Shown here in pieces: positions 18,586 through 30,600 of a DNA stretch of 59,183 nt. Below the pieces are notes generated by a model. That model was given only the letters and a program-made list of their open reading frames with translations. It was not told the DNA's origin and made no database searches. Numbering within the stretch: the first letter of the stretch is position 1; each line of letters begins with the position of its first letter. The stretch lies in contig JANQEN010000033.1 of assembly GCA_028278335.1 (NCBI GenBank), positions 1 through 59,183 of the forward strand. The letters are read 5' to 3'. This DNA is from Chitinivibrionales bacterium. Its GTDB lineage: Bacteria > Fibrobacterota > Chitinivibrionia > Chitinivibrionales > JANQEN01. Position numbers and translations under genes: made by a program.

Positions 18586-21500
18586 ATGATAGTAAAAAGA
18601 AGTACGATTATTGGATTATTCTTGTTGATCTTAAGTAATCTTGTAAGCCCGGTTTTTGCCTTAACTAATGGCCCCATGCAGCCGGAATATATGTCCTTTG
18701 AGCCTGTTGATGTGACAGACATGGTAAATATCGCAACCGGTGACTTTACCTATACAATCCCCATTGGGGATGTTAAGGGACCAGCCGGTGTGGGCTATCC
18801 TATTGTGCTTAGCTACCATGGAACCATTATGCCAGAGCAAGAGGCCACCTGGGTTGGATTGGGTTGGTCCTTAAATGTGGGCTCCATAAATAGAACAGTT
18901 CAGGGAATAGCCGATGATGCCTATGGAAAGAGAATTAGGAGCAGAATTCACAAGGAAGGTGAAGAGCATTGGCAATTTAATATTGGCGGTGGTTGGGGAC
19001 CAGTCTCTGCCACAGTAGGATTTAGCAATAAAGGATTTCAAGGAGTTACCTCTTTTGGAACTGGTTTAAATTTTAAGCTTGGGGTTGTAGGGGTTAATTT
19101 GGGATTGAATTATGCAAATTCATTTGGAAATCCTAATGTGAGTATCGGGGGAGCGTTAAGTGTCACCGCTGGAGGCTATGGAATAACTTCAAGCGCTGGG
19201 ATTTCCTTGGGACCAAATGGAACTCAGGCCTATGCAAGTGTTGGGCTGACCAGTCCCTTGGGGAGTGTATCTATATCCAATTCTGGCAATATTGGTTACT
19301 CTGTAGCAGGAGCTTCTGCTAATTCTGCAACAACAAAAACAACAAAAGAGGGACTTAGTGAGCGAAGTAGCAGTTTTGGACTCACTATTCCATTACCTAA
19401 TGGGATACGTATTGATTTATCATATCAATCCTATGGATGGACATTTGACCAGTTGTCATTAGCAAGAATGCATGGTTATTTCCATAGTTCTCCAAACTTG
19501 GATCGTATAATAGAAACTAACAATCCAATTTTATTGGAATGTATGCCACAAGATCATTGGAAGTACATTTTACCAGGAATAGAAGATCAAACAGAGGATC
19601 TATCAAAATATTCTCAGATAAGTACGGTATGGAATAACCTTCGACTTGAAGGGAATTACTTCCCATATAATTTCAGATTTGGCGGATCTAAAAAAGATCC
19701 GGAAATATATGAAGACAACCATCTTTTGCCTAAGGTCAGCTTTTCACCTTCGGATTTGTATGGCATTAGTGGCCAAGGAATTAATGGAACCTTTAAAGCT
19801 ATCTCCTCTGAGCCAATTGTCAATTATACCAGTACAGATGATGATGTTGATGGTATTATTGGATACTCTATTGAATCCGAAGGCAGGGTTAGTTCTGAGT
19901 CGTTTTGGAATCAGCGAACAACAAGTTTTAAAAAAGATTTTAATAATTCTATAGTTTTTAAAATGATGGGTGAAAAGGGGTTCAATGTTATTGATAACTA
20001 TGATGGCCATACTGAAGAGGAGGGTGGATTTAAGATAGATGCATTGCTCAATAGACCTTCAGATTTAAAAAATATTCTGACTAAAGAAAATTTAATACAC
20101 CACTCCAAAGTGCAAGGAACTTTAATCGAACCGCTGTTTGGGCTTGATAGAACCCGTCCTATGGGCCTAAGCGGTTTTGCTATAACTGACCAAAAGGGAA
20201 AAACATATTACTATACCATGCCTATTTATCACATAACCCAGGTTGCCTTTACTAAAGATCCCGGTATAAAAATTCCAAACGCCGATGATTCAGAATTGAT
20301 AACCCCTCCTGGAGATTATAGTTTTCGTGAAGAGTGTAGTGACTATGTCACCTCGTGGCTTCTCACTGCAATAACAGGTCCCGATTATGTAAAGCGCTCC
20401 AAAGGTGATCTATTTAGTGATAATTTTGAGGAGAAAATTTTACCGCATCAGGGTGATTGGGGCTATTGGGTGACCTTTAGATATAAGTATGGTAGAAGTG
20501 TCTCAAAAGATATCAATGGGATACCACAAGAGGATGATTTAAACTCAGAAAATTTTTACGAATCAGAAAAGGCAACCTTTGCCTGGCGAGACCCCTATCA
20601 AGGAGATAGCCGCAATCCTTACCAATATAAAAAAGGTGAGCACACGTATAGTGAAGTGGGCACTGCTACGTTTGGAAAAAAGGAGATTACCTATCTCTAT
20701 TCGATTGAGACTCCTGCAGAAATAGCCTATTTTCGGACATCTCCCCGGCTTGACAATATTGGAAAGACAGATTTTTTCTTTATTGATCAGGGTGATGAAG
20801 CACCCTATAAGATTCAAAATAGTGAAACAGAAAGAATAAATGATGTTATTGCTGAGGGGGTACGCTTTGAAGGATCTAAGGTACCTCCAATGAGAAACCT
20901 ACCTGGAAGCCATCCCTATAAATGGGCAGATTTAATTCCTAGCTCCCATATACAACCTAACCCAACCGATCCCTTAGAGTATAAAAAGGGAATGAAAGTA
21001 AGAATTCCCAAGGAGAAAATCAATGATGAGGATTTATTTATTGGTTTTAAACTTTTTGATATTAAGTGTAAAGCAAGAATCTATGCTGATGATCAGCCCT
21101 ATCCAGTCTCTGATGCCACAGCAAAACCGGTTGGATTTTCAGAAGGCCACATAAAGGTGGTGTGGGACCCTTCTGGTTGGGAGAATATTGGCACAGCAAC
21201 ACCAGGACGTGGAGAGGCATTAAATATGCACGATGATGTAAAACTGTTTAACGAAATCTTGCCTGTCAGTGTTACAGGTGAAACTGGTGAAGAATCATTT
21301 TCTACCATACCCTATGCAAAGTGTGTTCGTATGGAAGAGCAAGGTGATGATTATATCTGCTATGTTGTAAAATATGAGTATGTTGATGAGCGTACTGGAC
21401 TGACAGCTCATACCAGTCTTAATCTTGGGAAAAAATTAAAATGGGGCCCTCAAAGTAATTGGCACCTATGCTTTATAAAGTATCAAGAAATTGAAGGCAT

Positions 21501-24500
21501 TATGAATGCAATTGCCTCTTTCAATCTATACCCCCATACTTTTTATACAAAAAAACTTGATGAAATAGCCTTCTATTCTAAGGCAGAATATCCCTATATC
21601 TCACCCTATTATGACCCTGGTAAGGCTGGAGCAAAAAGGGATTTTCTATGGGCAAACACCTTAGAGTATCCCCAATCGTATAAACGGGTAAAATTTGATT
21701 ACAACTACGATTTATTTAAAGGAACTCCTAATTCTATTGACCTTACTACAGGAAAAGAGGGCGTTGGTGGCCGTTTAACCCTAAACCGGGTTAATTTTGA
21801 GGGTGGAAAAGAAGACAATGTAGTTTCAATGCCACCCTACATGTTTACCTATGGAAATAAATTAAAATATTCAGAAATTAGAACTCATTTAAAAACCTAT
21901 AGAAAGGATTTAGATGCCTGGGGTTACGCCTATAAAGGATTAGATTACTCACAAGGTAATTTAGCGTTGAGTAAGATGAACTTTGAGCCACCAAACAATA
22001 ATACCTTTGGTATTTATAATATGCTTAAAAAGATCCAATTACCCTCATGCGGATCTGTTGAAATTGAATTTGAAAGAGATCATACTTTCTCAGAGAAAGC
22101 GACGCTTGCTTTGTTTAAAGATTTTATGAATAGGACAGGGAGGAAGGATTCATATAAGGGTTCTACTGAAGATATATTTAAATGGCAAATGTTGGATGAG
22201 GATATGCTAGGCCAGGAAATTGTTGATGAAATCTTTAAGTCGATAATACGTTTTGGAATTTATATAAACACTGGTAGTGGTAGTCATCAAGGTAAATATT
22301 TTGAGGTTGAAAGTGAAACTAAGCCTTGTGAACCAGGTGATATATTTATATTAGAATATGATTCCCAATTCCATACTGCATTATTCTTTAGAGTTACTAG
22401 GGTTCAAAAATATAAGGATGATCAATGGTGGATCTTTCATGATGAGAAACTTCCAGATTATATGGTTGATCCTACGGGAGAATTTACAGGGGATATGTGG
22501 ATATTATCGAAAAGACATTTAAGATGTGGTAATGAACGAGTTACAAAAATTTCAAATAGATCATTAAATAGTCAATCTATAACCCAGTATAAATATCCCA
22601 GCACAGGTGGAGTTGTTGAAGTATTCCCAGATGGCGCCACACCATATCTTTTTACAGTTCCAGAATATCAGGGTTATTTTAAAAATACATATCTCGCTGG
22701 TAATTGTTTTTCAAATGACATTACCCTGCGGTATAATTCAGGGAATACTTCTGTCATGTACCCATGGGTAGAAGTGTATCAGTCATCAACGGATATTGAT
22801 GAATCCAATCAAGATTTTGGTAAAACAAAGTACCATTTTTTTACCTATAAGGACAAAGTTACTGTCAATGGGCAGGATGAAGACATTATTAAAACAGAGT
22901 ATGTAGTATATGGACCCAATAGTCAACCGCTACCCTATGAGAGATTTCATAATTTTTATGGAGTACCAAATCGGGATAACAGCAAACTAAGGTGGGATTA
23001 TGAGTGTAGTAATTTTTCTAAAATCCTCGAACCAAAATATCAATCTAGGATTACAGATCGGTCAGGTATTGTTGGCCAACTTAGAAAAATTGAAAAATAT
23101 CGTACAATTAAAAATGGCGATGATCTTAGTTTTGAGTTAGTTTCAAGCAAAGAGAATATATACCGCTTTTATGAGGATCTCACCAATATTCATCACTCAT
23201 TAGATGAAGTCTCCCAGAGTGAAAAACCATTGGGTGTTGTGCGTGAGCTTTCTGGCCTTCTACTGGAGTCAAATAAAAAACATATTTGGGAAAACCCAGC
23301 GCCATTCTCTGTTGTCCAAAAGAGTTTTACTGAAGTGATTACAGCAACTCCCTTTTTGGTAGGTGAAAAGACCATCCAAGACAATGTTGAAACAGAGATC
23401 CATTATGGTATGTTTAATGCCTTTACAGGTATGCCTATTGCCAAGGAGGAAATAATAACAAAGGACAACATTACTCCTGAATCAAAATTGACGCTTAGCA
23501 TACCCTATAATTTTATTGTGGATAGTGAAAAGCGGGAGATCCTTGACAAGAAAAATATTTATGATCTCAATGGAGCAACAGTGGTATCCTCTCGTTCTTT
23601 AGATGGTGATGATCCAGTGAATACTATAGCAGATGTGCTTTCTAATGAAGATAACATTGAAAAAGCCCTGGTTGAACAACATAAAATTGAGGAAATTGAT
23701 CTTTCATCCGAGGATGGTGTACCTGACTTCCAGACTCGGATGTATAAGGAGACTGATTATACCTGGAAAGGATTTGGTGCAATTGCAAACTTTGTATGGC
23801 CCGAGCTTTATGCTGGTGACATAAGCTCGCAATGGCGGAGGAACTCGACAATCAATTTAGTTGATCAATACACCAGACCCTGCATGGAAACCAATGCTCT
23901 GGGTGAAAAGGCCTCGGTTATTTATCACCCTTATGCCTTTTGTGTTACTGGAGTTGCAACAAATGCAGAGCATGATAATTGTGCGGTCTTTACCTGTGAT
24001 TATGATGACTTTCTCTATGGGCATATTGAGGATGATCCTGATGCGGGGTACGAAAACACCCATTTTGATAAATCTAACAACTGGATTAAAGTTACCAGAA
24101 GCAATGGGACGCTTACATTATCAAAAGAGCAAACCCACTTTGGCAAGAGATCGGTGTATGTAAAGAACTCCTGGGGACCACAGCGCTTTTTTACTAATTT
24201 GGATAAAACCTTGGATTACTCCTTTTCTGCATGGGTCTATCCTACCAGTGAGAGTGATGCAATATCCCTAAGAATCAGCCGTGGCGATGATCAGAATAGT
24301 CAAGTAGTATACATTATGACAGAAAAGGTTTTTTCTGATTTACCCAATGAAAAATGGAGTTTTATTGAGCTTCCCATAAAACAAGAAGATCTTGAGGCAT
24401 TACAACCTGGAGAGGTCGCAATAATTAGTGTGGGAAGTGATTCAGATGTAGAGTTTTATGTTGATGATATTCGCTTTTTTCCACAAAAGGCTCATTTAAA

Positions 24501-24627
24501 GACCTTCTACTATGATTATAACTTAAAAGTTCCCATTACCTTTGTAGATGAGAATAATCAAGCCAAATATTTTCGGTATGATGGATTTGGCAAACTCATT
24601 GAAAAGGGAATCATAAAGAACGACTAA
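18586..24627 (+). CDS. 2013-aa exported SpvB-like/Rhs-associated protein
   Basis: Signal peptide at about 7-26. Residues 32-110 contain a signature I know from giant Bacteroidota Rhs-type proteins and SpvB-like openings: EYMSFEPVDVTDMVNIATGDFTYTIPI..., then YPIVLSYHG... and ATWVGLGWSLNVGSI. A glycine-rich beta segment spans about 125-245. A long conserved body follows with family-type motifs (SWLLTAITGPDYVKR, GDWGYWVTFRYKYG, RHLRCGNERV). Near 1825-1960 is a carbohydrate-binding-like jelly roll (RSVYVKNSWG... DYSFSAWVYP... VEFYVDDIRF). It ends in one YD-like unit (YFRYDGFGKLIEKG) and no toxin domain. Tc-toxin B and SpvB-type proteins form beta-propeller parts of toxin cages, but that function here is inference. 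The CDS follows the lipoprotein by 5 bases and precedes the next gene by 37. Confidence 0.85.
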   Translation: MIVKRSTIIGLFLLILSNLVSPVFALTNGPMQPEYMSFEPVDVTDMVNIATGDFTYTIPIGDVKGPAGVGYPIVLSYHGTIMPEQEATWVGLGWSLNVGSINRTVQGIADDAYGKRIRSRIHKEGEEHWQFNIGGGWGPVSATVGFSNKGFQGVTSFGTGLNFKLGVVGVNLGLNYANSFGNPNVSIGGALSVTAGGYGITSSAGISLGPNGTQAYASVGLTSPLGSVSISNSGNIGYSVAGASANSATTKTTKEGLSERSSSFGLTIPLPNGIRIDLSYQSYGWTFDQLSLARMHGYFHSSPNLDRIIETNNPILLECMPQDHWKYILPGIEDQTEDLSKYSQISTVWNNLRLEGNYFPYNFRFGGSKKDPEIYEDNHLLPKVSFSPSDLYGISGQGINGTFKAISSEPIVNYTSTDDDVDGIIGYSIESEGRVSSESFWNQRTTSFKKDFNNSIVFKMMGEKGFNVIDNYDGHTEEEGGFKIDALLNRPSDLKNILTKENLIHHSKVQGTLIEPLFGLDRTRPMGLSGFAITDQKGKTYYYTMPIYHITQVAFTKDPGIKIPNADDSELITPPGDYSFREECSDYVTSWLLTAITGPDYVKRSKGDLFSDNFEEKILPHQGDWGYWVTFRYKYGRSVSKDINGIPQEDDLNSENFYESEKATFAWRDPYQGDSRNPYQYKKGEHTYSEVGTATFGKKEITYLYSIETPAEIAYFRTSPRLDNIGKTDFFFIDQGDEAPYKIQNSETERINDVIAEGVRFEGSKVPPMRNLPGSHPYKWADLIPSSHIQPNPTDPLEYKKGMKVRIPKEKINDEDLFIGFKLFDIKCKARIYADDQPYPVSDATAKPVGFSEGHIKVVWDPSGWENIGTATPGRGEALNMHDDVKLFNEILPVSVTGETGEESFSTIPYAKCVRMEEQGDDYICYVVKYEYVDERTGLTAHTSLNLGKKLKWGPQSNWHLCFIKYQEIEGIMNAIASFNLYPHTFYTKKLDEIAFYSKAEYPYISPYYDPGKAGAKRDFLWANTLEYPQSYKRVKFDYNYDLFKGTPNSIDLTTGKEGVGGRLTLNRVNFEGGKEDNVVSMPPYMFTYGNKLKYSEIRTHLKTYRKDLDAWGYAYKGLDYSQGNLALSKMNFEPPNNNTFGIYNMLKKIQLPSCGSVEIEFERDHTFSEKATLALFKDFMNRTGRKDSYKGSTEDIFKWQMLDEDMLGQEIVDEIFKSIIRFGIYINTGSGSHQGKYFEVESETKPCEPGDIFILEYDSQFHTALFFRVTRVQKYKDDQWWIFHDEKLPDYMVDPTGEFTGDMWILSKRHLRCGNERVTKISNRSLNSQSITQYKYPSTGGVVEVFPDGATPYLFTVPEYQGYFKNTYLAGNCFSNDITLRYNSGNTSVMYPWVEVYQSSTDIDESNQDFGKTKYHFFTYKDKVTVNGQDEDIIKTEYVVYGPNSQPLPYERFHNFYGVPNRDNSKLRWDYECSNFSKILEPKYQSRITDRSGIVGQLRKIEKYRTIKNGDDLSFELVSSKENIYRFYEDLTNIHHSLDEVSQSEKPLGVVRELSGLLLESNKKHIWENPAPFSVVQKSFTEVITATPFLVGEKTIQDNVETEIHYGMFNAFTGMPIAKEEIITKDNITPESKLTLSIPYNFIVDSEKREILDKKNIYDLNGATVVSSRSLDGDDPVNTIADVLSNEDNIEKALVEQHKIEEIDLSSEDGVPDFQTRMYKETDYTWKGFGAIANFVWPELYAGDISSQWRRNSTINLVDQYTRPCMETNALGEKASVIYHPYAFCVTGVATNAEHDNCAVFTCDYDDFLYGHIEDDPDAGYENTHFDKSNNWIKVTRSNGTLTLSKEQTHFGKRSVYVKNSWGPQRFFTNLDKTLDYSFSAWVYPTSESDAISLRISRGDDQNSQVVYIMTEKVFSDLPNEKWSFIELPIKQEDLEALQPGEVAIISVGSDSDVEFYVDDIRFFPQKAHLKTFYYDYNLKVPITFVDENNQAKYFRYDGFGKLIEKGIIKND

Positions 24628-24664
24628 TTTGCTATGAAAAATATATATAGAGGAGCAATTATAC

Positions 24665-27600
24665 ATGACCTGTATTAAGCCGGAGCAACTTAAAATGGGT
24701 AAGCTTTTTACCCTAATATGCCTCATGATTCTATACATTTATTCTTTTGAAAAAGAGGTAAAGAGTATTACTGAATATCATAGTTTGTGTGGCTGTAATG
24801 AGACCTTTTATACTAATGGATTTGAATCAGATCAAGAGCTGAAATTTAGCATTAGTACTCTAAGCGAAGAAGATGCCTACTTTGGATCACAAAAGAGTTG
24901 TCTTATAGATCATACTTTTCCCCTTTCTCGTGATCTATTTATGGATGTGAACATTGCCAACTGTTTTATGCCTGGTAGAGTTAGCCGAGTGAGCTTCTAT
25001 TTTAAAACAGAAAAGGGAGCTGAAATTGAATTTTTTGCAAAATATAATACTAAAGTTTTTCATGGTAATGATCCTACACTAAATCCCATCGAAATGCCTC
25101 ATGTGAGAAAGGTCGGACTACCCAATACCTGGGTGTACTTTGAATACTATTTTGATTTTACCCATTTTCAAACAGGTACTTCACCGGAGCTTTTAGATGA
25201 ATTTTCGCTCCATGTTTGGACTAATGGTAAGAAGACCTATATAGATGAATTGGTGATGTGTACCTTTTGCGAGGGTGAATTGAATACCTTGCCAATTTTA
25301 AAAGAGATTGTAGTAGAAGACGCTTTGCAGAATGTTTTAGGAACTCTAGACCCACTTATATACAACCACTCCTTTTTAGTTCCCGATAACAAGGAAAAGG
25401 TGATTATTAAACTAACCCTTCCTGATGCTGCTGCTACAGTAAACTATACGGTGAAAGCCAATAATACAGCCTTAGAATTTGCCAGCGGGTTAGTAGATCG
25501 AACACCGGAATACAACATAGAAAGCGGTCATTCAACTAAGGCACATATTTATGTGCAAAAGGGTGATCTTAATGAGTGTCAATTTAATACATACAATATT
25601 GATTTATTCAATAAAACAAGCGAACAGGCCATTTTAGAAAATGTGGAATTAATTCCCTATGGTACTGGAGGAGAGCCACTGGCAGCTTTTGGTGAGATTG
25701 ATGGTGGTTTTTGGCCAGAGAAATTTACCGGCTATTTTTGCACAGTACCAGTGGGCACTGACAATGTAACACTAATTCCAGTACCACGCTATCCTGGTTT
25801 AAAAGTATCAATAAATGATGTTCCCTATGAATTTGGCTCTGAGTCTGATCCTGTGGCTATTAACACCACCATTCAAGTTAAAGTTGAAACTGAAGATGAA
25901 GCTGAATCTAACACCTATGAGATTTTTGTCACTGATCTCTATGCCTCTTTTGCTGATGATAATGTTGTTACCCTTGAGGAGTCTGGGTCACCACTGATTT
26001 TGGATGTGGTGCTCTCTAAGCCATCACCTGTGGATAATCTCTTTGTGGATGTAACATTTAAGGAGAGAGCTCTGGGATCGGGAGTTGCAGAAAGGAGTGT
26101 TGATTTCACCTTTATTGATGGTACCCTTGAATTTGATACTGGTGAACAGAGAAAAAGTATAGAGCCTATTACTCCCATTGCTGATCCGCTTACTGAGGGA
26201 CCAGAGGAGTTAGAGCTTGTATTGCAGCAAAATGGTAACATCCCTGTAGTAGGAAAAACCAGCGAAACAGTTACCATTACTGATGATGACACTTATGGAG
26301 TGCAGTTTCAAAACAATATTTATTATGTTGGCGAGGGCGATCTCAACTCCAATGACAATGGACATCACTATGTGCAAATACCTGTTGTAATCGATGAAGT
26401 GCCACAACTTGGTTCCTATTCAGTAAAGGTAAAATGCGAAGTGCTAGAGACAGGAACCACCGCAGAGAAGAATGTTGATTTTAAACTGACCACTGAGGAG
26501 CTTGCCTGGAGTGAAGCAGACAATGGTGATATTGTTGAAGAGTTTGTTTATCTAAAACTTTTTGATGATGATATAGCAGAACCAAATAAAACCATTCGGC
26601 TCAATTTACTTCCCTTGGAGGGTACCCACATTCGAGAGACCAATCCTACAGATATTGTAATTGTGGACAATGATAAATTTACGGTTTCTTTTACAGAGCA
26701 GTCAATGTTTGTTGAAGAGCCACCAACTGAGATTAATACTGCCTTGGTTCCCATCCAATTGGGGCCAGAGATTCTTGCCACTGGTGAAGGACCGGTCATT
26801 GTTTCTGTTGTTGTTGCAGAAGGTACTACTGCTGAGGAAGGTGCAGATAAGGATTTTGTCCTAAACACTCCCACAATACAATGGAATCCTGGAGATCCCT
26901 TAGAACATAACATTGCTGTGGCCATACATCCCGATGCTGTGGACTCTGAGTTTGAAGAAACAATTGTTTTGGGTATACGAGGCGTTGTTGGGGGAAAAAG
27001 AACCCAAGACAATACCTACACCATTACCATACTTGATGGTACAGAAAAGCCGGTGGTATATGTTAATAATACCTTGACCTCTGGGGCTGATAATGGCACT
27101 TCCTGGAATGATGCCTTTAGAGGATCTGATGCATTGGAAAAAGGTTTGGATGAAGCAGAGGATATAGCGCAAAGTCAAGATAGCAAATGCCACATATGGG
27201 TTGCTGCCAATAATCCAGGGGCACCCTATCGACCTTCTTACGGTACTGATCGTGGTAGAACCTTTCGTATGCGTTACAATGTAGAACTCTATGGTGGCTT
27301 TGTGGGCAATGAAGTGCATATGTCACAACGGGATTATGAAAATAATAAAACAGTCTTGAGTGGTGATTATAATAACAATGACGGGACTGATTTTGAGGTA
27401 ACTGAGAATTTTTCTGATAACTGTTACACTGTTGTAACCTATAGCAGTCTTCCTGGATCAGAATATTCAAGCACACTGTTAGATGGATTTACTATTTCTG
27501 GAGGATATTCTGGTTTAAGAGGTAATGCAGCCACACAAAATGGTGGTGCTATTTATGCCCCTGAATGTAATGTGAATATTCAAAATTGTATTATTGAAAA

Positions 27601-30600
27601 CAACTATGCCTTAGATGATGGTGGTGGCATATTTCACTCAACAGAAGCGGATAGAACTGTAACCTGTAAAAATTGTAAGTTTTTAAACAATCGCTCTGGA
27701 CGACACGGGGGTGCTATTTCCTGTCAAGTAGAACAGCCCAATGCTGAGCGACAATTAAATGTTTTTAATTGTAGTTTCGAAAACAATAATGTATTGGAAT
27801 CAGATTCACCTCATACAACATTCAGAGGAGGGGCAATTTATTGCCATGGTGGCAATCTTACAGCTTCTAGTAATACTTTTTTAAACAATTATGTAGCAAG
27901 TGATGACATGACTGATCTTATAGGAGGTGCAATTGCCTTATTTGAATGCCTTGGAAGTTATGTTGCGCAAAATATTTTTTCTGGAAATGAGGTGCGTAAT
28001 CGACCCTCAGGCTTAAAAGGGCAAGGTGGTGCGCTTGGTTATTCTGTACCAGATGGTAGAAATTTGGTATCTAATAATGTGTTTTTTAAGAACAGAGCAA
28101 AAATGGGTGGAGCTATTGCTTATTTTGCTATGGATCAGGCTGAACCAGAAGTAAAAACTATAAATTGTACCTTTGTTAAAAACGAAGCATCAGATATTGG
28201 CGGTGCTATTTTTGATTTTGTCACTACTGAAATTGTCAACACCATTGCATGGCTCAACACCTCTCCAAATAATAGAGATATTAGTTGCCCAACTGGTAAT
28301 CCAGTTGTTATAAGCTATTCAAATATCCAGGAACAACTTTACCCTGGTGAAGGCAATAAAAGTGAAAATCCTATTTTTGCATCCTATCCAGAAGAACCGA
28401 ATTCAGAAGATTTATTAGCCTTGGCAAATAGTTCTCCCTGTATTGATGGTGGTACTTCCGAAAATGCACCTTCTGTTGATATCCAAGGATTGTCTCGACC
28501 TATGGGTGGAGGGGTTGATATGGGAGCCCATGAAAATCCAAACTATGTTGCGAGCAACCTTTTTTCAATTCAAACCCCCTTTGTAAATGATGTCGAAGGT
28601 GAGGGAAATCCGTATACAGTCAATGTTGTTGTTGAGCGACCCTTTTTCGAGCAGGATGTGACCGTTAACTTTACTGTTGCTGGATCTGCAACCTATGGTT
28701 CAGATTTTACCATAACAGAGCCGGCTGGCTTTTCATTTCCTAATGGGCAATTGGTCTTTAGCCCTGGTGAAACCAACAAAACAATTCAATACACTGTTGC
28801 TGATGATGGAGTACCTGAATCAACTGAAGATATGGGAATTTCCTTGGTATCAATAGAACCAGCTCTGTATACTGTGATTGATGAACTTCGGAAACAATAT
28901 ATTCACACTATAAACGATGCCTCTGTGATCCATACGGTCACCATGCAAGTAAATCCTTCTAATGTGGGTGTCACAACAACACCTTCTGGAAGCTTTCAAT
29001 GTGAATCCGGTGGTACCCGTTCAATTGCTACTCCAGCATCAGGATTTGGTGGGTATACATTTTCCCATTGGGTGGCATCACCCACAGAAAATATACAATT
29101 TACATCCGGTACCAATGTGGCCCAGCAGGATCTAATTGTTAATGGAGACGCAACCATAACTGCAGAGTACACACTCTCACCAAAGCTTATTGCTCATTGG
29201 CCCTGCAACGACGATCCTACACAACTATTGGACGCATCTGGGAATGGTCATCATGGAACACTTTCTCCAAGTGGAGTAGCGGTTGTTAATGATGGGGTTA
29301 GTGGTGATTGGGCAGATGAGTTTACCTCAGGAGGATCTGTTACTATTGCTGATCATGATGATTTTAAAATGGTTTCGGAAATAACCTTAGCGGCCTGGGT
29401 CAAACTTGCTGAGATAACCAATGATCATCAGGCTCTTATTTCTAAGTGGTATGATCAGGGAGCCTATGATCCCAGTTATATTTTAGAATTGAGTCCTGAA
29501 GGTAAACCGCAACTTCTTTTACGAAATTCAAGTGAAACAATCGGCGCTGTTGTTGCACCCAATGCATTACCCCTTAACCAATGGGCATTTGTGGTAGGAA
29601 CATATGATGGTACAACAGTGAAGATCTATGTTAATGGTTCCTTAGTAAATTCTGCTGCCTTTTCAGGTGCTATTAATGTTAATAGTTTTCCAGTGTATTT
29701 AGGATCCCATAAACCCTGGGAAGACCCGGATAGCTTTAAGGGAAGAATGGATGAAGCAAAGGTATATAACAATGCCTTGGATGCTGCTACTATACAATCA
29801 TTGTATGATGCTGTGTTTTATACTGTCACAGTAAGTGCTGAAGCTAACGGATCAGTAAGCCCATCAGGAGAACAACGGGTTATTGGGGGGCAGCAACTGC
29901 CTGTCCTTGCAACCCCAAATCCTGGGTACGAATTTACTGATTGGTATTTAACACCCAATCTTACCGTAGTAAGTGGTGATGAGACCGGTGTTTTTACCGT
30001 AGCAGGAGAGGGAAGTGTTTTAGCAAATTTTCATGCAAAAACTTTGAGTGTAACCTTTGACGCCAATGGTGGGTCTACGCCAAATCCTACTGCTAAATCT
30101 GTAACCTTTGGAGAGATTTATGGCACTTTAGCATCCACAAGCCGTACCGGCTATACCTTTGCAGGATGGTGGTATACAAATGGTGTTGGCGTTCCAGTTC
30201 AGGTTACCGCGAGTTCTATAGTCGAACTGACTTCCAATCATACATTGACTGCGCAGTGGAACATTAATTCTTACACAGTCAATGTATCCTCTAGCGGCAA
30301 TGGCGTTGTAACTCCCAGTGGTGATCAAACAATTAACCATGGTGGAATATTATCAGTAGCTGCAACACCAAATGCTGGCTATGAGTTTACCGATTGGAAT
30401 TTAACACCCAATATTACCTACGTGAGTGGAAATGAAACAGCAGAATTTACAGTTATAGGAGAGGGTAGTATTTTAGCAAATTTTCATGCAAAAACTTTGA
30501 ATATAACCTTTGATGCTAATGGAGGATCTATCCCAAGTCCAACTTCTAAATCTGTAACCTTTGGAGAGATTTATGGCACTTTAGCATCCACAAGCCGTAC

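Noticed and set aside
22080..22560. Separate NlpC/CHAP-like enzyme domain in the SpvB-like protein (CEPGDIFILEYDSQFHTALFF)
   Set aside because: The Cys and His spacing is suggestive, but flanking family motifs continue smoothly and no full catalytic set is visible.
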